DNA from: Aquimarina latercula DSM 2041
GTDB lineage: Bacteria > Bacteroidota > Bacteroidia > Flavobacteriales > Flavobacteriaceae
DNA length: 64,000 nt
Direction: 5' to 3'
Assembly (NCBI RefSeq): GCF_000430645.1
Contig: NZ_AUMK01000004.1
Location: 62,001-126,000, forward strand
The stretch's first letter is position 1. Each line of letters opens with the position of its first letter. The notes below the pieces were generated by a model. It saw only the letters and a program-made list of their open reading frames with translations, was not told the origin of the DNA and searched no databases. A program made the translations under genes and the position numbers. This document shows, in pieces, positions 42,568-51,511 of the stretch.

Positions 42568-42954
42568 ATGGAGATTAAAAAATCAAGAAATACTGAAAAA
42601 CAAAATCTTGTTAAAAAAATCCTTTCTGACACGGAACATGCAATGTCTGCTGAAGAAATTATGGCTACTATGCCAATAAAAGTTAACAAGACCACCATAT
42701 ATAGAATTTTAGATCGATTTGCCGATAAAGGAGAGGTTCATTTCGTAACTGGCAAAAATGGAAAAGCGTATTATGCACTTTGTGATACTAATTGTGGAAC
42801 ATCTCATAAAATTCATAATCACATACATTTCGAATGTCAGACATGTAAAGAAGTAACTTGTCAACCCAATACACTACATATCCCAAGCTTAGAAGGGTTT
42901 ACAATCCAAGAGACTCAATTTTTAATTATTGGTATTTGTAATAAATGTAAATAA
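42568..42954 (+). CDS. Fur-family metalloregulator
   Basis: A 128-residue Fur-type repressor. The winged helix has SAEEIMATMPIKVNKTTIYRILDRFADKGEVH (about 30-61). The dimerisation and metal part has SHKIHNHIHFECQTCKEVTCQ and ends GICNKCK, giving two CxxC pairs for structural zinc plus His ligands. Its length is that of Zur/PerR-like members rather than the longer Fur. It lies 1.8 kb before a metal-limitation locus that shares a 13-bp palindrome, so a Zur role is a fair inference. The sensed metal is not proven by sequence. Confidence 0.88.
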   Translation: MEIKKSRNTEKQNLVKKILSDTEHAMSAEEIMATMPIKVNKTTIYRILDRFADKGEVHFVTGKNGKAYYALCDTNCGTSHKIHNHIHFECQTCKEVTCQPNTLHIPSLEGFTIQETQFLIIGICNKCK

Positions 42955-43027
42955 AGAGAAACCATCAGCTCTCCAGCCAATGGTTTCGTAACTACACATC
43001 CCAACGTAAAAATAAAGATTGTGTCTT

Positions 43028-44296
43028 TTATCTTACTGCTATAGGATAGTTTTCTCCTCTGTTACTTACAGTACCAGATGTTCTAGGTCCGTTATTTCTA
43101 GCATGCATAATTCCAGCTACGTGAGGTGATGCCATTGATGTACCACTCAATGTTGCATAACCACCGTTTAAATATGTACTTCTAACGCTACTACCTGTAG
43201 CAATAACATCAACAGGATTCATATTGTAATTTGAGAAAGATGAGAATCCTTGACTACAAGTCATAGAAGCTACTGTGAATATATTAGTTCCATTCACACA
43301 AGCTGGTTGATAGTTTGCTGAATTAGCACTACTATTTCCTGCTGCAATAGCAACTCTAGTTCCTGCATTTCCAAGAGCTAATAATGCACTTCTGTAAGAA
43401 GAATTGTTTGCACATCCTGATCCAAAGAAACCTCCTAAACTTAAGTTAGCTACATCACCAGCTAAATCATATTGACCAACGTGGTTGATTCCATTTAATA
43501 TTGTAGAAGTACTTGTACCACCACTACATCCAAAAACTCTTACTGGCACAACTGGTGCTCCAGCAGAAACTCCTACTACACCAATACTATTGTTTATAGC
43601 AGCCGCAGTTCCTGCTACGTGTGTTCCGTGACCATTACAATCATTAGCGGATCCACCTACAAATGATCTAGCATAAGTAGTATTTGTAACTACATTAAGG
43701 TCTGGATGATCTAAATCAATACCAGTATCGATTACCCATATCCAAGCATTACTACTAGAACCATCAGCGGCTCCACCAGCTCTAGTAATACCACAAGGTG
43801 TTTGCTGAGCCATTCTTTGTGATTGATCTCCAGAAACTACTTCTTCGATATCGAATTTAGGCAATTCTACCACTCTATCGTACTCGATCGCTGCAATATT
43901 AGCGTCTTTAGATAATTTTTGAAATTCACTATCTCCTAATTCAATAGCCATCCCCGAAATTTTGGTAGTATAGTAACTTAATACTTTAGACTGATCCAAA
44001 TCATTTTCTGATAAGATGTCATTCATTTTTTTGATAGATACTTCGGAGATCTCTCTAACCGAATTTGCCTTATCTTCTCTACTCGTAAAAGATCTTTTTT
44101 CTAAAACTTTCGATGCAGGTTCTATTTTAGAATCTTTAAACACTACAATATACTGTCCGGGAATTATTTTCCCTTCAGTACTAGTAGGTTCTACAATAGT
44201 TTCTGCAGTTCCATCATTAAAATTTTCATTTTGACATGATGTGAATACCATAGCTGAGAGTAGTGTCCCCACAGCGATTTTACTTAAATTTTTCAT
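43028..44296 (-). CDS. Subtilisin-like S8 protease lipoprotein with I9 propeptide
   Basis: A 422-residue protein. The signal ends at a lipobox (VFTSC, Cys21). An inhibitor I9 propeptide (about 46-145, GQYIVVFKD ... NIAAIEYDRVVEL) precedes the S8 domain. The catalytic triad is Asp190 (IWVIDTGID), His223 (NGHGTHVAG) and Ser387 (SGTSMASPHVAG). The protein ends soon after the domain (NYPIAVR) and has no T9SS tail. It is probably a surface-anchored protease, activated by removing its propeptide. A 417-bp non-coding stretch lies upstream of it. Confidence 0.92.
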   Translation of the reverse strand: MKNLSKIAVGTLLSAMVFTSCQNENFNDGTAETIVEPTSTEGKIIPGQYIVVFKDSKIEPASKVLEKRSFTSREDKANSVREISEVSIKKMNDILSENDLDQSKVLSYYTTKISGMAIELGDSEFQKLSKDANIAAIEYDRVVELPKFDIEEVVSGDQSQRMAQQTPCGITRAGGAADGSSSNAWIWVIDTGIDLDHPDLNVVTNTTYARSFVGGSANDCNGHGTHVAGTAAAINNSIGVVGVSAGAPVVPVRVFGCSGGTSTSTILNGINHVGQYDLAGDVANLSLGGFFGSGCANNSSYRSALLALGNAGTRVAIAAGNSSANSANYQPACVNGTNIFTVASMTCSQGFSSFSNYNMNPVDVIATGSSVRSTYLNGGYATLSGTSMASPHVAGIMHARNNGPRTSGTVSNRGENYPIAVR

Positions 44297-44713
44297 ATTG
44301 AGTTAAATTTGTGTTAGGCGCAAATTTATAAATTCAAACGAAAAATTTAATATGGTAAAACCGTATGCTATTTCGTTAACAATTAATAATTAAGATAAAA
44401 AATTGCATTTAAAAATAATTTGTTGCAACTTTGTTGCTTTAGTGATAATAATGGTTTCAAGAAGAATTAACAAAAACAAAAACCAGTACAAAAACACACA
44501 AAACTAAAATAATTAATCAAAATTAATTAACATTTAATTAACACTATTTAACTAAATTTTCCAAAGACAAGTACTTCTAAAGGTTAAAAACTGTTTAATT
44601 AACTAAAAATTATATTAAACAAAGTGCCACTTTTTCGAAAACATAGTAAAACAAAATAGCTTTATTAAATACTTTATTATCTAAAAAAGCTTATTAGTTA
44701 TCATATCTAACCA
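44297..44713. other. Subtilase/metal-locus divergent non-coding region
   Basis: A 417-bp very AT-rich stretch between divergent genes. It contains the 13-bp palindrome at 44425-44437 and several TTAATTAA-rich segments between 44517 and 44620. On the minus strand a TAAATTTG (-7 form) lies at 44321-44328 for the subtilase gene. I could not find a clear promoter toward the 44714 gene. Confidence 0.55.
44425..44437. promoter_or_regulatory. GCAAC-N3-GTTGC palindrome, copy 1
   Basis: GCAACTTTGTTGC is a perfect 5-bp-arm palindrome around TTT. It is one of four copies in the control regions of the 44-64 kb locus. It lies 276 bp before the small secreted-protein gene and 129 bp before the subtilase start, so its target is not certain. 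A Fur/Zur-type operator is inferred. Confidence 0.6.
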
Positions 44714-45025
44714 ATGAGGTTGAACTTTTATAAAAATATAATTTCTCTTTTTTTAGTTACAACTTTTCTGCTTTTAAGAGTTGTTAGTGCACACGCATTT
44801 TCACATTTTTCCGATGATACGCATCCAGATACAAATTGCGAATTATGTGAGATCATTACAACATCAAATCAGCTTACACCTTTTATAGGTGATACTACCG
44901 AAGAAATAGAACAAAAATCTACAGCAGATTATCAAGAACATAAAGTAGATTTTAGTTACGAAACATCTAAATATAGTATAACACTGCCCAAAAGTGTTTA
45001 CAACAAACCTCCTCCAACACTTTAA
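44714..45025 (+). CDS. Small exported protein with His/Cys cluster
   Basis: A 103-residue protein with a signal peptide (about 1-26, ending VVSA). The mature N-terminus has His27, His31, His37, Cys42 and Cys45 (HPDTNCELC), a potential metal site. The rest is polar, with GDTTEEIEQKSTADYQEHKVDFSYE and a proline-rich end (NKPPPTL). It resembles the short secreted proteins near outer-membrane metal receptors in Bacteroidetes and the DUF2946 type, but I cannot assign it firmly. It is the first gene after palindrome copy 1, followed by a 213-bp gap. Confidence 0.6.
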   Translation: MRLNFYKNIISLFLVTTFLLLRVVSAHAFSHFSDDTHPDTNCELCEIITTSNQLTPFIGDTTEEIEQKSTADYQEHKVDFSYETSKYSITLPKSVYNKPPPTL

Positions 45026-45238
45026 ATTAGAGTTAAAACACTTTATTTTTTACTTATTCTTTTACGATTATACAGTGATATATAAAATAACTCAACTTTT
45101 CCTGCTAGAAAACCTTATTTCAAATTTTTCTAATCTATCACAATTTCACTCATTATCAAGAAGGTTCTCTATCAGGTATAAAACCTCTCAATATTAAGAT
45201 TTACATCAAATAACATTATTAATAATTTAAAACTTACC

Positions 45239-45712
45239 ATGATTACTAAAAAAGAAATTGAAAATGCCCAAAAAATTTGGGGAGAAGGAGTTGTTCAAAT
45301 AGGTGCACTTCATACAGATAGATCAGCAAATGAAACTTATACGGAAAACTTCGTAAATGATTTGTATGATTTTGACAACAAAGAAGTATTATTTAAACCA
45401 ACTAAAGCTGCAATTGATCAGTTTAGAATTACTAAAGAAGGTGCGATTTCCTATTTTATTGGTGGTAATTCAAAATTTTCTGAAGATAAAGGTTTTGCTC
45501 TTCAACCTTGGACACAGGTTAGGTTTGAAAATGCAGCCTTAATATTAGAAGAAAATAGGGCGTTAGCCATGGGGAATTATTTTTTTACTGATACAAATGG
45601 ACAAGACACTAAAGTTGAATACACTTTTGGATATCGAAAAGATTCCAACGGAAAACTAAAAATAGATGTACATCATTCATCTTTACCATTTAGCATAGTA
45701 GAAAGTGTATGA
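45239..45712 (+). CDS. NTF2-like (CaMKII-association-type) cytoplasmic protein
   Basis: A 157-residue protein with an NTF2-like fold. ITKKEIENAQKIWGEGVVQIGAL forms the first helices, LFKPTKAAIDQFRITKEGAISYFIGGN the central part, and FALQPWTQVRFENAALILEENRALAMGNYFFTD with KVEYTFGYRKDSNGKLKI the strands, ending HHSSLPF. These features match the CaMKII association-domain subgroup. It has no signal peptide. Its stop overlaps the next gene by ATGA. It opens the closely packed run 45239-50499. The role is unknown. Confidence 0.68.
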   Translation: MITKKEIENAQKIWGEGVVQIGALHTDRSANETYTENFVNDLYDFDNKEVLFKPTKAAIDQFRITKEGAISYFIGGNSKFSEDKGFALQPWTQVRFENAALILEENRALAMGNYFFTDTNGQDTKVEYTFGYRKDSNGKLKIDVHHSSLPFSIVESV

Positions 45713-46245
45713 CTTTTAATAAACTAAAATCAGGTAATTCTCTGTTTTTGATTTGCCCAACGGACCATATAGAAGGTGTTTTAAGACAAACTTGTAGTAA
45801 TGAAGCATTTTTCTATACGGCCCTTGGGGCTAATTTTAGATGGGATATTGATACTCAAGAAAACCTTATTTCTGTAATTAAAAATCAAAACATTACTCAA
45901 GTTATTTTTATAACAAAAAACACAAATATTTTTTACAGAGAAGTACTTGAACCAGAAATCGAGCCCTTTTTCAACGCTAATAAAACCTTATTACAGCTTG
46001 ATAAAACGTTACCTAAACATTTCTTAAGTCAAAGTCATCCAATATTGAGAGTAATGCTTTTGGCCTCCAGACATTTACAAAAACAACGAAAATACATGTT
46101 AGACACTCCAATACTGGGAAAAGCTTTAAAACATCACAATGTTATTACCCAAAGTTTTGTCTACTATTCAAATAATCAAATTTTTTATCCTCCAAAAACA
46201 ATCGAAAATAAGGTTTTGTTATATGGTAAATTATCTCCTAACTAA
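45709..46245 (+). CDS. Unrecognised cytoplasmic protein coupled to the NTF2-like gene
   Basis: A 178-residue protein that I do not recognise with certainty. Its start overlaps the stop of the preceding gene (ATGA, 45709-45712), so translation is coupled. The first half alternates strands and helices (GNSLFLICPTDHIEGVLR, TQENLISVIKNQNITQVIFITKN) in a Rossmann-like way that recalls beta-carbonic anhydrase, but the usual zinc ligands are not all there. The second half is rich in basic and aromatic residues. As part of the locus it may have a metal-related role. This is speculation. Confidence 0.5.
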   Translation: MTFNKLKSGNSLFLICPTDHIEGVLRQTCSNEAFFYTALGANFRWDIDTQENLISVIKNQNITQVIFITKNTNIFYREVLEPEIEPFFNANKTLLQLDKTLPKHFLSQSHPILRVMLLASRHLQKQRKYMLDTPILGKALKHHNVITQSFVYYSNNQIFYPPKTIENKVLLYGKLSPN

Positions 46246-46304
46246 AAATTAGGTAGCCAATTGTACAAAATGAAAATTATCATAATAATTAAAATACTGT
46301 AATT

Positions 46305-46823
46305 ATGAAATTCTATCAAATATTACTTCTCGGATGTCTATTGCTATTTTCTACATCATTTAGCCTAACACATCCAATAAAGCTAACCTCATCATTAATT
46401 CAATCTTTTCCGGAAAGTAATATTTTAGGAGTAGAATGCAGAGTTTTTATTGATGATTTTACTTTTAGTATGAACGATACATTTACTAAAAATTTTAATG
46501 CATCAGACTTATCCGAAGAAGATATTGAAGGAATTGAGAATTATTTTAAAAAGTATTATAAAATAATCATTAATGATAAAATATACACCCTTAAATATAT
46601 TTCTTCAGAAGTTTTTGAAAAGCATAATGTTTTATCAATTAAGTTTTCCAAAAAAATTCCGGTGATAAAAGAGGGAGATCAAATTTGTATCGAAAACACA
46701 CTTTTTTTTCAAGAATTTGACTTTTTACAATCTAATAGGATGACTGTTCGTATACCTCCATTTATTTCAGAAGATTACTTCGAAGTTACATCACTAGACA
46801 AACCTATAACTCTTAATTTATAA
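46305..46823 (+). CDS. Exported DUF6702-like protein
   Basis: A 172-residue protein with a signal peptide (about 1-20, LLLGCLLLFSTSFS). The mature part starts HPIKLTSSLIQSFPESNILGVECRVFIDDFTFSM and consists of beta strands with KYYKIIINDKIYTLKYISSE. DUF6702 proteins (small exported beta proteins starting with His) are widespread in Bacteroidetes and often sit before HupE/UreJ genes, as here (13 bp). The His at the mature N-terminus suggests a metal ligand, not proven. Confidence 0.65.
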   Translation: MKFYQILLLGCLLLFSTSFSLTHPIKLTSSLIQSFPESNILGVECRVFIDDFTFSMNDTFTKNFNASDLSEEDIEGIENYFKKYYKIIINDKIYTLKYISSEVFEKHNVLSIKFSKKIPVIKEGDQICIENTLFFQEFDFLQSNRMTVRIPPFISEDYFEVTSLDKPITLNL

Positions 46824-46836
46824 TACCCTAATCCTA

Positions 46837-47424
46837 ATGGATAATTTAAGCTCTTTTTTTATTAATGGATGGCATCATATCGTAGATATTAATGCATACG
46901 ACCATTTATTATTTGTAATGACATTATGTGCTGCTTTTAAACTAGAACAATGGAAGCAAATATTAGTAATCATTACCGCTTTTACTATTGGGCATAGCGG
47001 AACTCTTATTCTAAGCGCCTTAGATATAATTCCGGCAAATTCCAAACTTATAGATATGCTCATTCCTTTTACCATAATGTTAACTGCATTAGCCAATATT
47101 ATCAATTACAATAAACACGGTAAATTTTCTGATACTAAAGTAAAATATAGCATTGCCTTAATTTTTGGGTTAATTCATGGATTAGCATTTGCCAGCAATT
47201 TTAAATTTATGCTATTTAGTGATAGCATAATTATGCCACTATTGGCATTTAATATTGGTATCGAGGTTGGACAGTTATTTATTGTACTCCTTTTTATGTT
47301 ATCCCTATGGATATATACTCAATTTATTAGGGGAGAACATTTAAAATGGAACCTGTTCATTTCGGGAGCTGGTTTTGGAATTGCTGCCACGATTTTATTA
47401 AACGCTTTTAATGATATACAATAA
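46837..47424 (+). CDS. HupE/UreJ-family membrane protein
   Basis: A 195-residue protein with six hydrophobic helices. Family motifs are GWHHIVDINAYDHLLF (about 11-26), TAFTIGHSGTL (about 49-59), FGLIHGLAFASNF (about 111-123) and FNIGIEVGQLF (about 137-147); the conserved His and Asp form a metal-binding set inside the membrane. HupE and UreJ transport or help deliver nickel or cobalt. In this locus zinc or another metal is possible. It follows the DUF6702 gene by 13 bp. Confidence 0.88.
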   Translation: MDNLSSFFINGWHHIVDINAYDHLLFVMTLCAAFKLEQWKQILVIITAFTIGHSGTLILSALDIIPANSKLIDMLIPFTIMLTALANIINYNKHGKFSDTKVKYSIALIFGLIHGLAFASNFKFMLFSDSIIMPLLAFNIGIEVGQLFIVLLFMLSLWIYTQFIRGEHLKWNLFISGAGFGIAATILLNAFNDIQ

Positions 47425-47452
47425 TAGACTATGTTAACAAAGGAGTTTTAAT

Positions 47453-48406
47453 ATGTTTAAACAAATAGCTATTTACTTAATTCTTTCATTTTTGTTTGGA
47501 TCTTGTGGGGCACAAGAAAAAAAAGAAGAATCTGAAGTTATTATTGATCGAAAAAAAATTGATGCAACTTTTAACAAAGATGTATCTAAGTTATTATTAG
47601 ATCATTTATACGTGGTTGTAGATAGCATTACTTATGAAAAATTAATAAAAAACAATAGCTGGAAAAGTAAATATGCCTCTATAGATATAGGATTACCAGA
47701 TTTTGCTCCCGCAGATCATAAAGTATCTACCTGTTATTTACGAGGACATCAACATTATATTGAAATCTTAAGTCCAAAAAATAGCTATAACGAACCTGTA
47801 GGAAAAAGTGGAATTGGTTTCTCTTTAAAAAACAATGACGAACATTTTCATTTGGGTGTTAAACCAAAATTAAAAACTACTAAAGACTCGCTTCTTTATG
47901 CTATGGAAAATGTTGAGATGCCTTTGGATGATCATAACCATACCTGGTTCAAGGCTTTTTACACACCAAGTCCTGGCACATCTTTACACACTTGGTATGG
48001 TTTTTATAACCCAGCTTTTTTAGATAACCTTCTAGGCAAAAGACATACCACATATTCACGAGAAGCATTTCTTGAATCTACGTATACTGATGAAAAACTT
48101 TTTAACGGGATTAAAGAAATTCATTTAAGCTGTATCCCAAATGATTATCGCCGCGTAACCCAAGAACTAAGGCATTTAGGTTGTAAGCTATTAGAAAAAA
48201 ACGGAAATACTCTAACCATAGCTAGCGGTGACATTACTATTAATATTCAACCCTCTAATCAGATCGAATACAGTCAAATTACCAAAATAATTTGTCGATT
48301 AAACGAAAAAGATAACAGCACGATTCAATTAGGTAATGTTACCATAACCAATCAAGGGAATGAATCTACATGGAATTTTGATAAACTTCATAAAAACAAT
48401 TTTTAG
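47453..48406 (+). CDS. DUF5829-like lipoprotein
   Basis: A 317-residue lipoprotein (lipobox FGSC, Cys18). The mature part has LLLDHLYVVVDSITYEKLI and IDIGLPDFAPADHKVSTCYLRGHQHYIEILSP, which is VOC-like. Later, WFKAFYTPSPGTSLHTWYGFYNPAFL and IKEIHLSCIPNDYRRVTQELRHLGCKLL follow. This fits DUF5829, a family of exported VOC-fold proteins. Several His and Asp could bind a metal or small ligand. It is in the tight run between HupE and a lipoprotein gene (28 and 34 bp), so it is likely part of the same operon. Confidence 0.65.
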   Translation: MFKQIAIYLILSFLFGSCGAQEKKEESEVIIDRKKIDATFNKDVSKLLLDHLYVVVDSITYEKLIKNNSWKSKYASIDIGLPDFAPADHKVSTCYLRGHQHYIEILSPKNSYNEPVGKSGIGFSLKNNDEHFHLGVKPKLKTTKDSLLYAMENVEMPLDDHNHTWFKAFYTPSPGTSLHTWYGFYNPAFLDNLLGKRHTTYSREAFLESTYTDEKLFNGIKEIHLSCIPNDYRRVTQELRHLGCKLLEKNGNTLTIASGDITINIQPSNQIEYSQITKIICRLNEKDNSTIQLGNVTITNQGNESTWNFDKLHKNNF

Positions 48407-48440
48407 AAAACACTGTAATATTATTTAAAATTAAAACAAA

Positions 48441-49268
48441 ATGAACAAAAAAACTCACTATCAAATTATTGTAACTCTTCTTTTATTTTTTGCTATTACA
48501 TCCTGTAAACAAGAAAAAAAGGCTCCAGAAACTACTGATGAGTTAGAAACAGAAATTACTGAAGAAGCCGAAGTAGTACAATCTAAAATTACCTTAGAGA
48601 AATTAGAAGGTTCGCCTGCATATAAAGACGCAGCACTTATTGTAGATACTTCTGATGAAATAGTCGCTAAAAAATCTGGAGAAATGGATTTCTATTTTAA
48701 CGTTGAAAATTATGAATTAGGTGCTCAAACTAAAGGTCCAAACGCACAAAAACTAGCAAATTCTGGGAAAGGACAACATATTCATTTCATCCTAAATAAT
48801 CAGCCCTACTCTGCACACTATGAACCAAATTTTAAAAAAGAAATACCTGATGGCATTCACCATTTAGTTGCCTTTTTAAGCCGTTCATTCCACGAATCAG
48901 TAAAGAATGAAAATTCTGTAGTTGTTCGTAAACTAGTAGTAGGAGAAAAACCTGAGGATAAATTAAACCTTAATATGGAGGCACCAACACTAATTTATAG
49001 CCGACCTAAAGGTGAATATACTGGTGACGGTACAAAGGAAGTATTATTGGATTTCTTTGTACTAAACACAAAACTTTCTAAAGAAGGAAATAAAGTTCGT
49101 GCAAAAATTAATGGCACAGAATTTACAATCACAGAATGGGTTCCTCACGTTATCAAAGGGCTTCCTATGGGAGAAATTACTATTCAGCTAGAATTAGTTG
49201 ATGAAGCTGGAAATGTAATTCCAGGGCCATTTAACAAAGTGACTCGTAAGATCACTTTAAAAGACTAA
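48441..49268 (+). CDS. Exported lipoprotein with His-rich strands
   Basis: A 275-residue lipoprotein (lipobox ITSC, Cys22). An acidic linker ([17 protein letters not shown]) follows, then beta strands with [43 protein letters not shown] and, in the C-terminal half, [16 protein letters not shown] and [22 protein letters not shown]. The His clusters in QHIHF and GIHHL may bind metal. Its closest neighbour is a COG0523 GTPase gene 13 bp later. The family is not recognised with confidence. Confidence 0.6.
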   Translation: MNKKTHYQIIVTLLLFFAITSCKQEKKAPETTDELETEITEEAEVVQSKITLEKLEGSPAYKDAALIVDTSDEIVAKKSGEMDFYFNVENYELGAQTKGPNAQKLANSGKGQHIHFILNNQPYSAHYEPNFKKEIPDGIHHLVAFLSRSFHESVKNENSVVVRKLVVGEKPEDKLNLNMEAPTLIYSRPKGEYTGDGTKEVLLDFFVLNTKLSKEGNKVRAKINGTEFTITEWVPHVIKGLPMGEITIQLELVDEAGNVIPGPFNKVTRKITLKD

Positions 49269-49281
49269 AAAAATAAAGTCA

Positions 49282-50499
49282 ATGAAAAAATTACCTGTAA
49301 CTGTATTGAGTGGCTTTCTTGGAGCAGGAAAGACAACGCTCTTAAATCATATTTTACATAACAAAGAAGGATTAAAAGTTGCTGTTATTGTAAATGACAT
49401 GAGTGAAATCAACATTGATGCACAGCTTGTAGAAAATGAAAACACCCTATCTAGAACCGAAGAAAAACTCGTTGAGATGTCTAATGGTTGTATTTGTTGT
49501 ACTCTAAGAGAAGATCTAATGGTAGAGGTAGAAAAATTAGCCAAAGAACAACGCTTTGATTATTTAATCATAGAAAGTACTGGGATTTCGGAACCTATCC
49601 CTGTAGCACAAACCTTTAGTTTTACCAGCGAAGATGGACAACTAGACTTAAGTAAGTTTAGCTATGTAGATACTATGGTCACTGTTGTAGATGGTTATAA
49701 TTTTCTGAGAGATTTTTCTAGCCCACAATATCTAACAGATAGAAACCTTACTAATATTGAGGGAGATGACCGTACTATTGTTAACCTATTAACTGATCAA
49801 GTAGAGTTTGCTAATGTTATTTTGCTAAATAAAGTAGACTTAATAACAGAATCAGAATTGAGGAATTTATATGATATTATTCATAAATTAAACCCAAACG
49901 CTCGCGTTATCCCTACTCAAAATTCTCAAGTATCAATACGTGAAGTAATTGATACAGGTTTGTTTGATTTTGAAGAAGCAGAAGCATCAGCAGGATGGAT
50001 ACAGGAACTCGAAAATGAGCACATCCCGGAAACCGAAGAATATGGGATTGGTTCTTTTGTTTATCGAAAATGTAAACCCTTTCATCCTGAACGTTTTTTA
50101 GAATTTGCCAAGGATCACTTTCCTTCAAATATTATTCGTAGTAAAGGATTATTTTGGCTTGCCTCTCGTCCCAATCAAGCTCTTATATGGGGTTCTGCAG
50201 GAGGTTCACTCAAAACAGATCCAGCTGGAGTTTGGTGGGCTTCGATGCCTTTTAGTGAACGAATCAGTTATGGCTCATTTTTAGATAATCAAAAGATGAT
50301 TGAAGCTGAGTGGGATCCTACATTTGGGGATCGTAAAATCGAACTCGTATTTATTGGTCAAAACATTGATGTTGATCTTGTAACTAAACAATTGGATGAT
50401 TGTTTGATCACAGAATCAGAACTTAACGAATGGAAAAAGGGAGTGTTTGTAGCAAACGATCATTGGCCAATTCCTAATTACGAAGGGTCATCTGTCTAA
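49282..50499 (+). CDS. COG0523 (CobW/ZigA-type) GTPase metallochaperone
   Basis: A 405-residue G3E GTPase. Walker A is GFLGAGKTT (11-19), the metal motif is GCICC (69-73), Walker B lies in YLIIESTG, and the base-recognition motif is LNKVD. The C-terminal domain from about 270 has [22 protein letters not shown], characteristic of the ZigA group, and includes a second His/Trp-rich part. Members are induced by zinc limitation and deliver zinc to chosen apoproteins. It ends the operon and a strong terminator follows. Confidence 0.92.
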   Translation: MKKLPVTVLSGFLGAGKTTLLNHILHNKEGLKVAVIVNDMSEINIDAQLVENENTLSRTEEKLVEMSNGCICCTLREDLMVEVEKLAKEQRFDYLIIESTGISEPIPVAQTFSFTSEDGQLDLSKFSYVDTMVTVVDGYNFLRDFSSPQYLTDRNLTNIEGDDRTIVNLLTDQVEFANVILLNKVDLITESELRNLYDIIHKLNPNARVIPTQNSQVSIREVIDTGLFDFEEAEASAGWIQELENEHIPETEEYGIGSFVYRKCKPFHPERFLEFAKDHFPSNIIRSKGLFWLASRPNQALIWGSAGGSLKTDPAGVWWASMPFSERISYGSFLDNQKMIEAEWDPTFGDRKIELVFIGQNIDVDLVTKQLDDCLITESELNEWKKGVFVANDHWPIPNYEGSSV

Positions 50500-50531
50500 T
50501 AGAGATAAAACCGAAAGAAGTGAAATAACAA

Positions 50532-50564
50532 TAAATCCGGTTAGCCTTTAGCTAACCGGATTTA
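50532..50564. terminator. Strong hairpin after the first COG0523 gene
   Basis: TAAATCCGGTTAGC at 50532-50545 pairs exactly with GCTAACCGGATTTA at 50551-50564, loop CTTTA. It lies between the convergent COG0523 and metallophosphoesterase genes and can end both transcripts. Confidence 0.85.
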
Positions 50565-50584
50565 CTAATAATATAATTAGAATT

Positions 50585-51499
50585 TTATACAACCATAGCA
50601 GTTCCGTCTGAAGTTTTATTTTTTTGGCTATCAAAATAAAAATCTATTCTACCTAAATACAAACCGTAACACCCAACCTGATTTACGAGCACATTTTTAT
50701 CTTTTCTATTTTTTACTACTGTTGGTTCTTTTAGAAAAGTATGCGTATGTCCACCTATAATTAGATCAATGTTTTCTGTAGCTGCAGCTAGGCTTAAATC
50801 ACTCACTTTATTTGGCTCGTTTTTATAATCATATCCTAAATGAGATAAGCATATAACCAAATCACACTTTTCTTCGTTTTTTAATACAGCACTCATGTCC
50901 TGAGCAATCTCTATTGGATTAAGATAGTTAGTCTCCTTATATAAATCTTTCATTACAAGTCCTTCTAACTCTATTCCTAAACCAAATATTCCAATCTTAA
51001 TAGAATCCTTTATTATTATTTTATAAGGCTTTACGAACGTATCCATAACTGTATTAGTAAAATCATAGTTAGCGGACACAAAATTAAATTTTGCATAAGG
51101 CAATTGTGCATGCAATCCCTCAATCCCATTATCAAAATCATGATTCCCTATAGTTACTACATCGTATTTAAGCATACTCATCAACTTAAATTCTAGCTCA
51201 CCTCCGTAAAAATTAAAATAAGGAGTTCCCTGAAAAATATCACCTGCGTCTAATAACAAAGTATTAGGGTTCTCTTTTCTTATATTTTCGATAATTGTAG
51301 CTCTTCGGGCCACTCCCCCTTTATTAGAATTTCTACCATCATTTGGCCCAAAAGGATCTATATGACTATGTACATCGTTTGTGTGTAAGATGGTTATCTT
51401 TTTCGTGTTACTCGCAGAAAAAGAAGATAAACCTACACCTCCAACTGTTAACAAGCCAGCCGTTAATGCAGAATGTTTTACAAATTCTCTTCGTTTCAT
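50585..51499 (-). CDS. Metallophosphoesterase, 5'-nucleotidase N-domain (Tat-type export)
   Basis: A 304-residue protein. KRREFVKHS with a hydrophobic stretch (to about 30) is a twin-arginine signal. The calcineurin-like phosphoesterase motifs are ILHTNDVHSH (about 37-46), DAGDIFQG (about 84-91), GNHDFDNG (about 117-124) and GGHTHTF (about 240-246). These give a two-metal site, normally zinc or manganese. It lacks the C-terminal 5'-nucleotidase domain, which is encoded by the gene just before it (13 bp). The two products likely act together in the periplasm on nucleotides. Confidence 0.88.
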   Translation of the reverse strand: MKRREFVKHSALTAGLLTVGGVGLSSFSASNTKKITILHTNDVHSHIDPFGPNDGRNSNKGGVARRATIIENIRKENPNTLLLDAGDIFQGTPYFNFYGGELEFKLMSMLKYDVVTIGNHDFDNGIEGLHAQLPYAKFNFVSANYDFTNTVMDTFVKPYKIIIKDSIKIGIFGLGIELEGLVMKDLYKETNYLNPIEIAQDMSAVLKNEEKCDLVICLSHLGYDYKNEPNKVSDLSLAAATENIDLIIGGHTHTFLKEPTVVKNRKDKNVLVNQVGCYGLYLGRIDFYFDSQKNKTSDGTAMVV

Positions 51500-51511
51500 C
51501 GCTTTATTTAA

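Noticed and set aside
44994-45197. A possible 67-residue protein between the 44714 and 45239 genes
   Set aside because: It overlaps the end of the 44714 gene in another frame, is rich in Phe/Leu/Ile as expected from AT-rich DNA, and has no recognisable domain.
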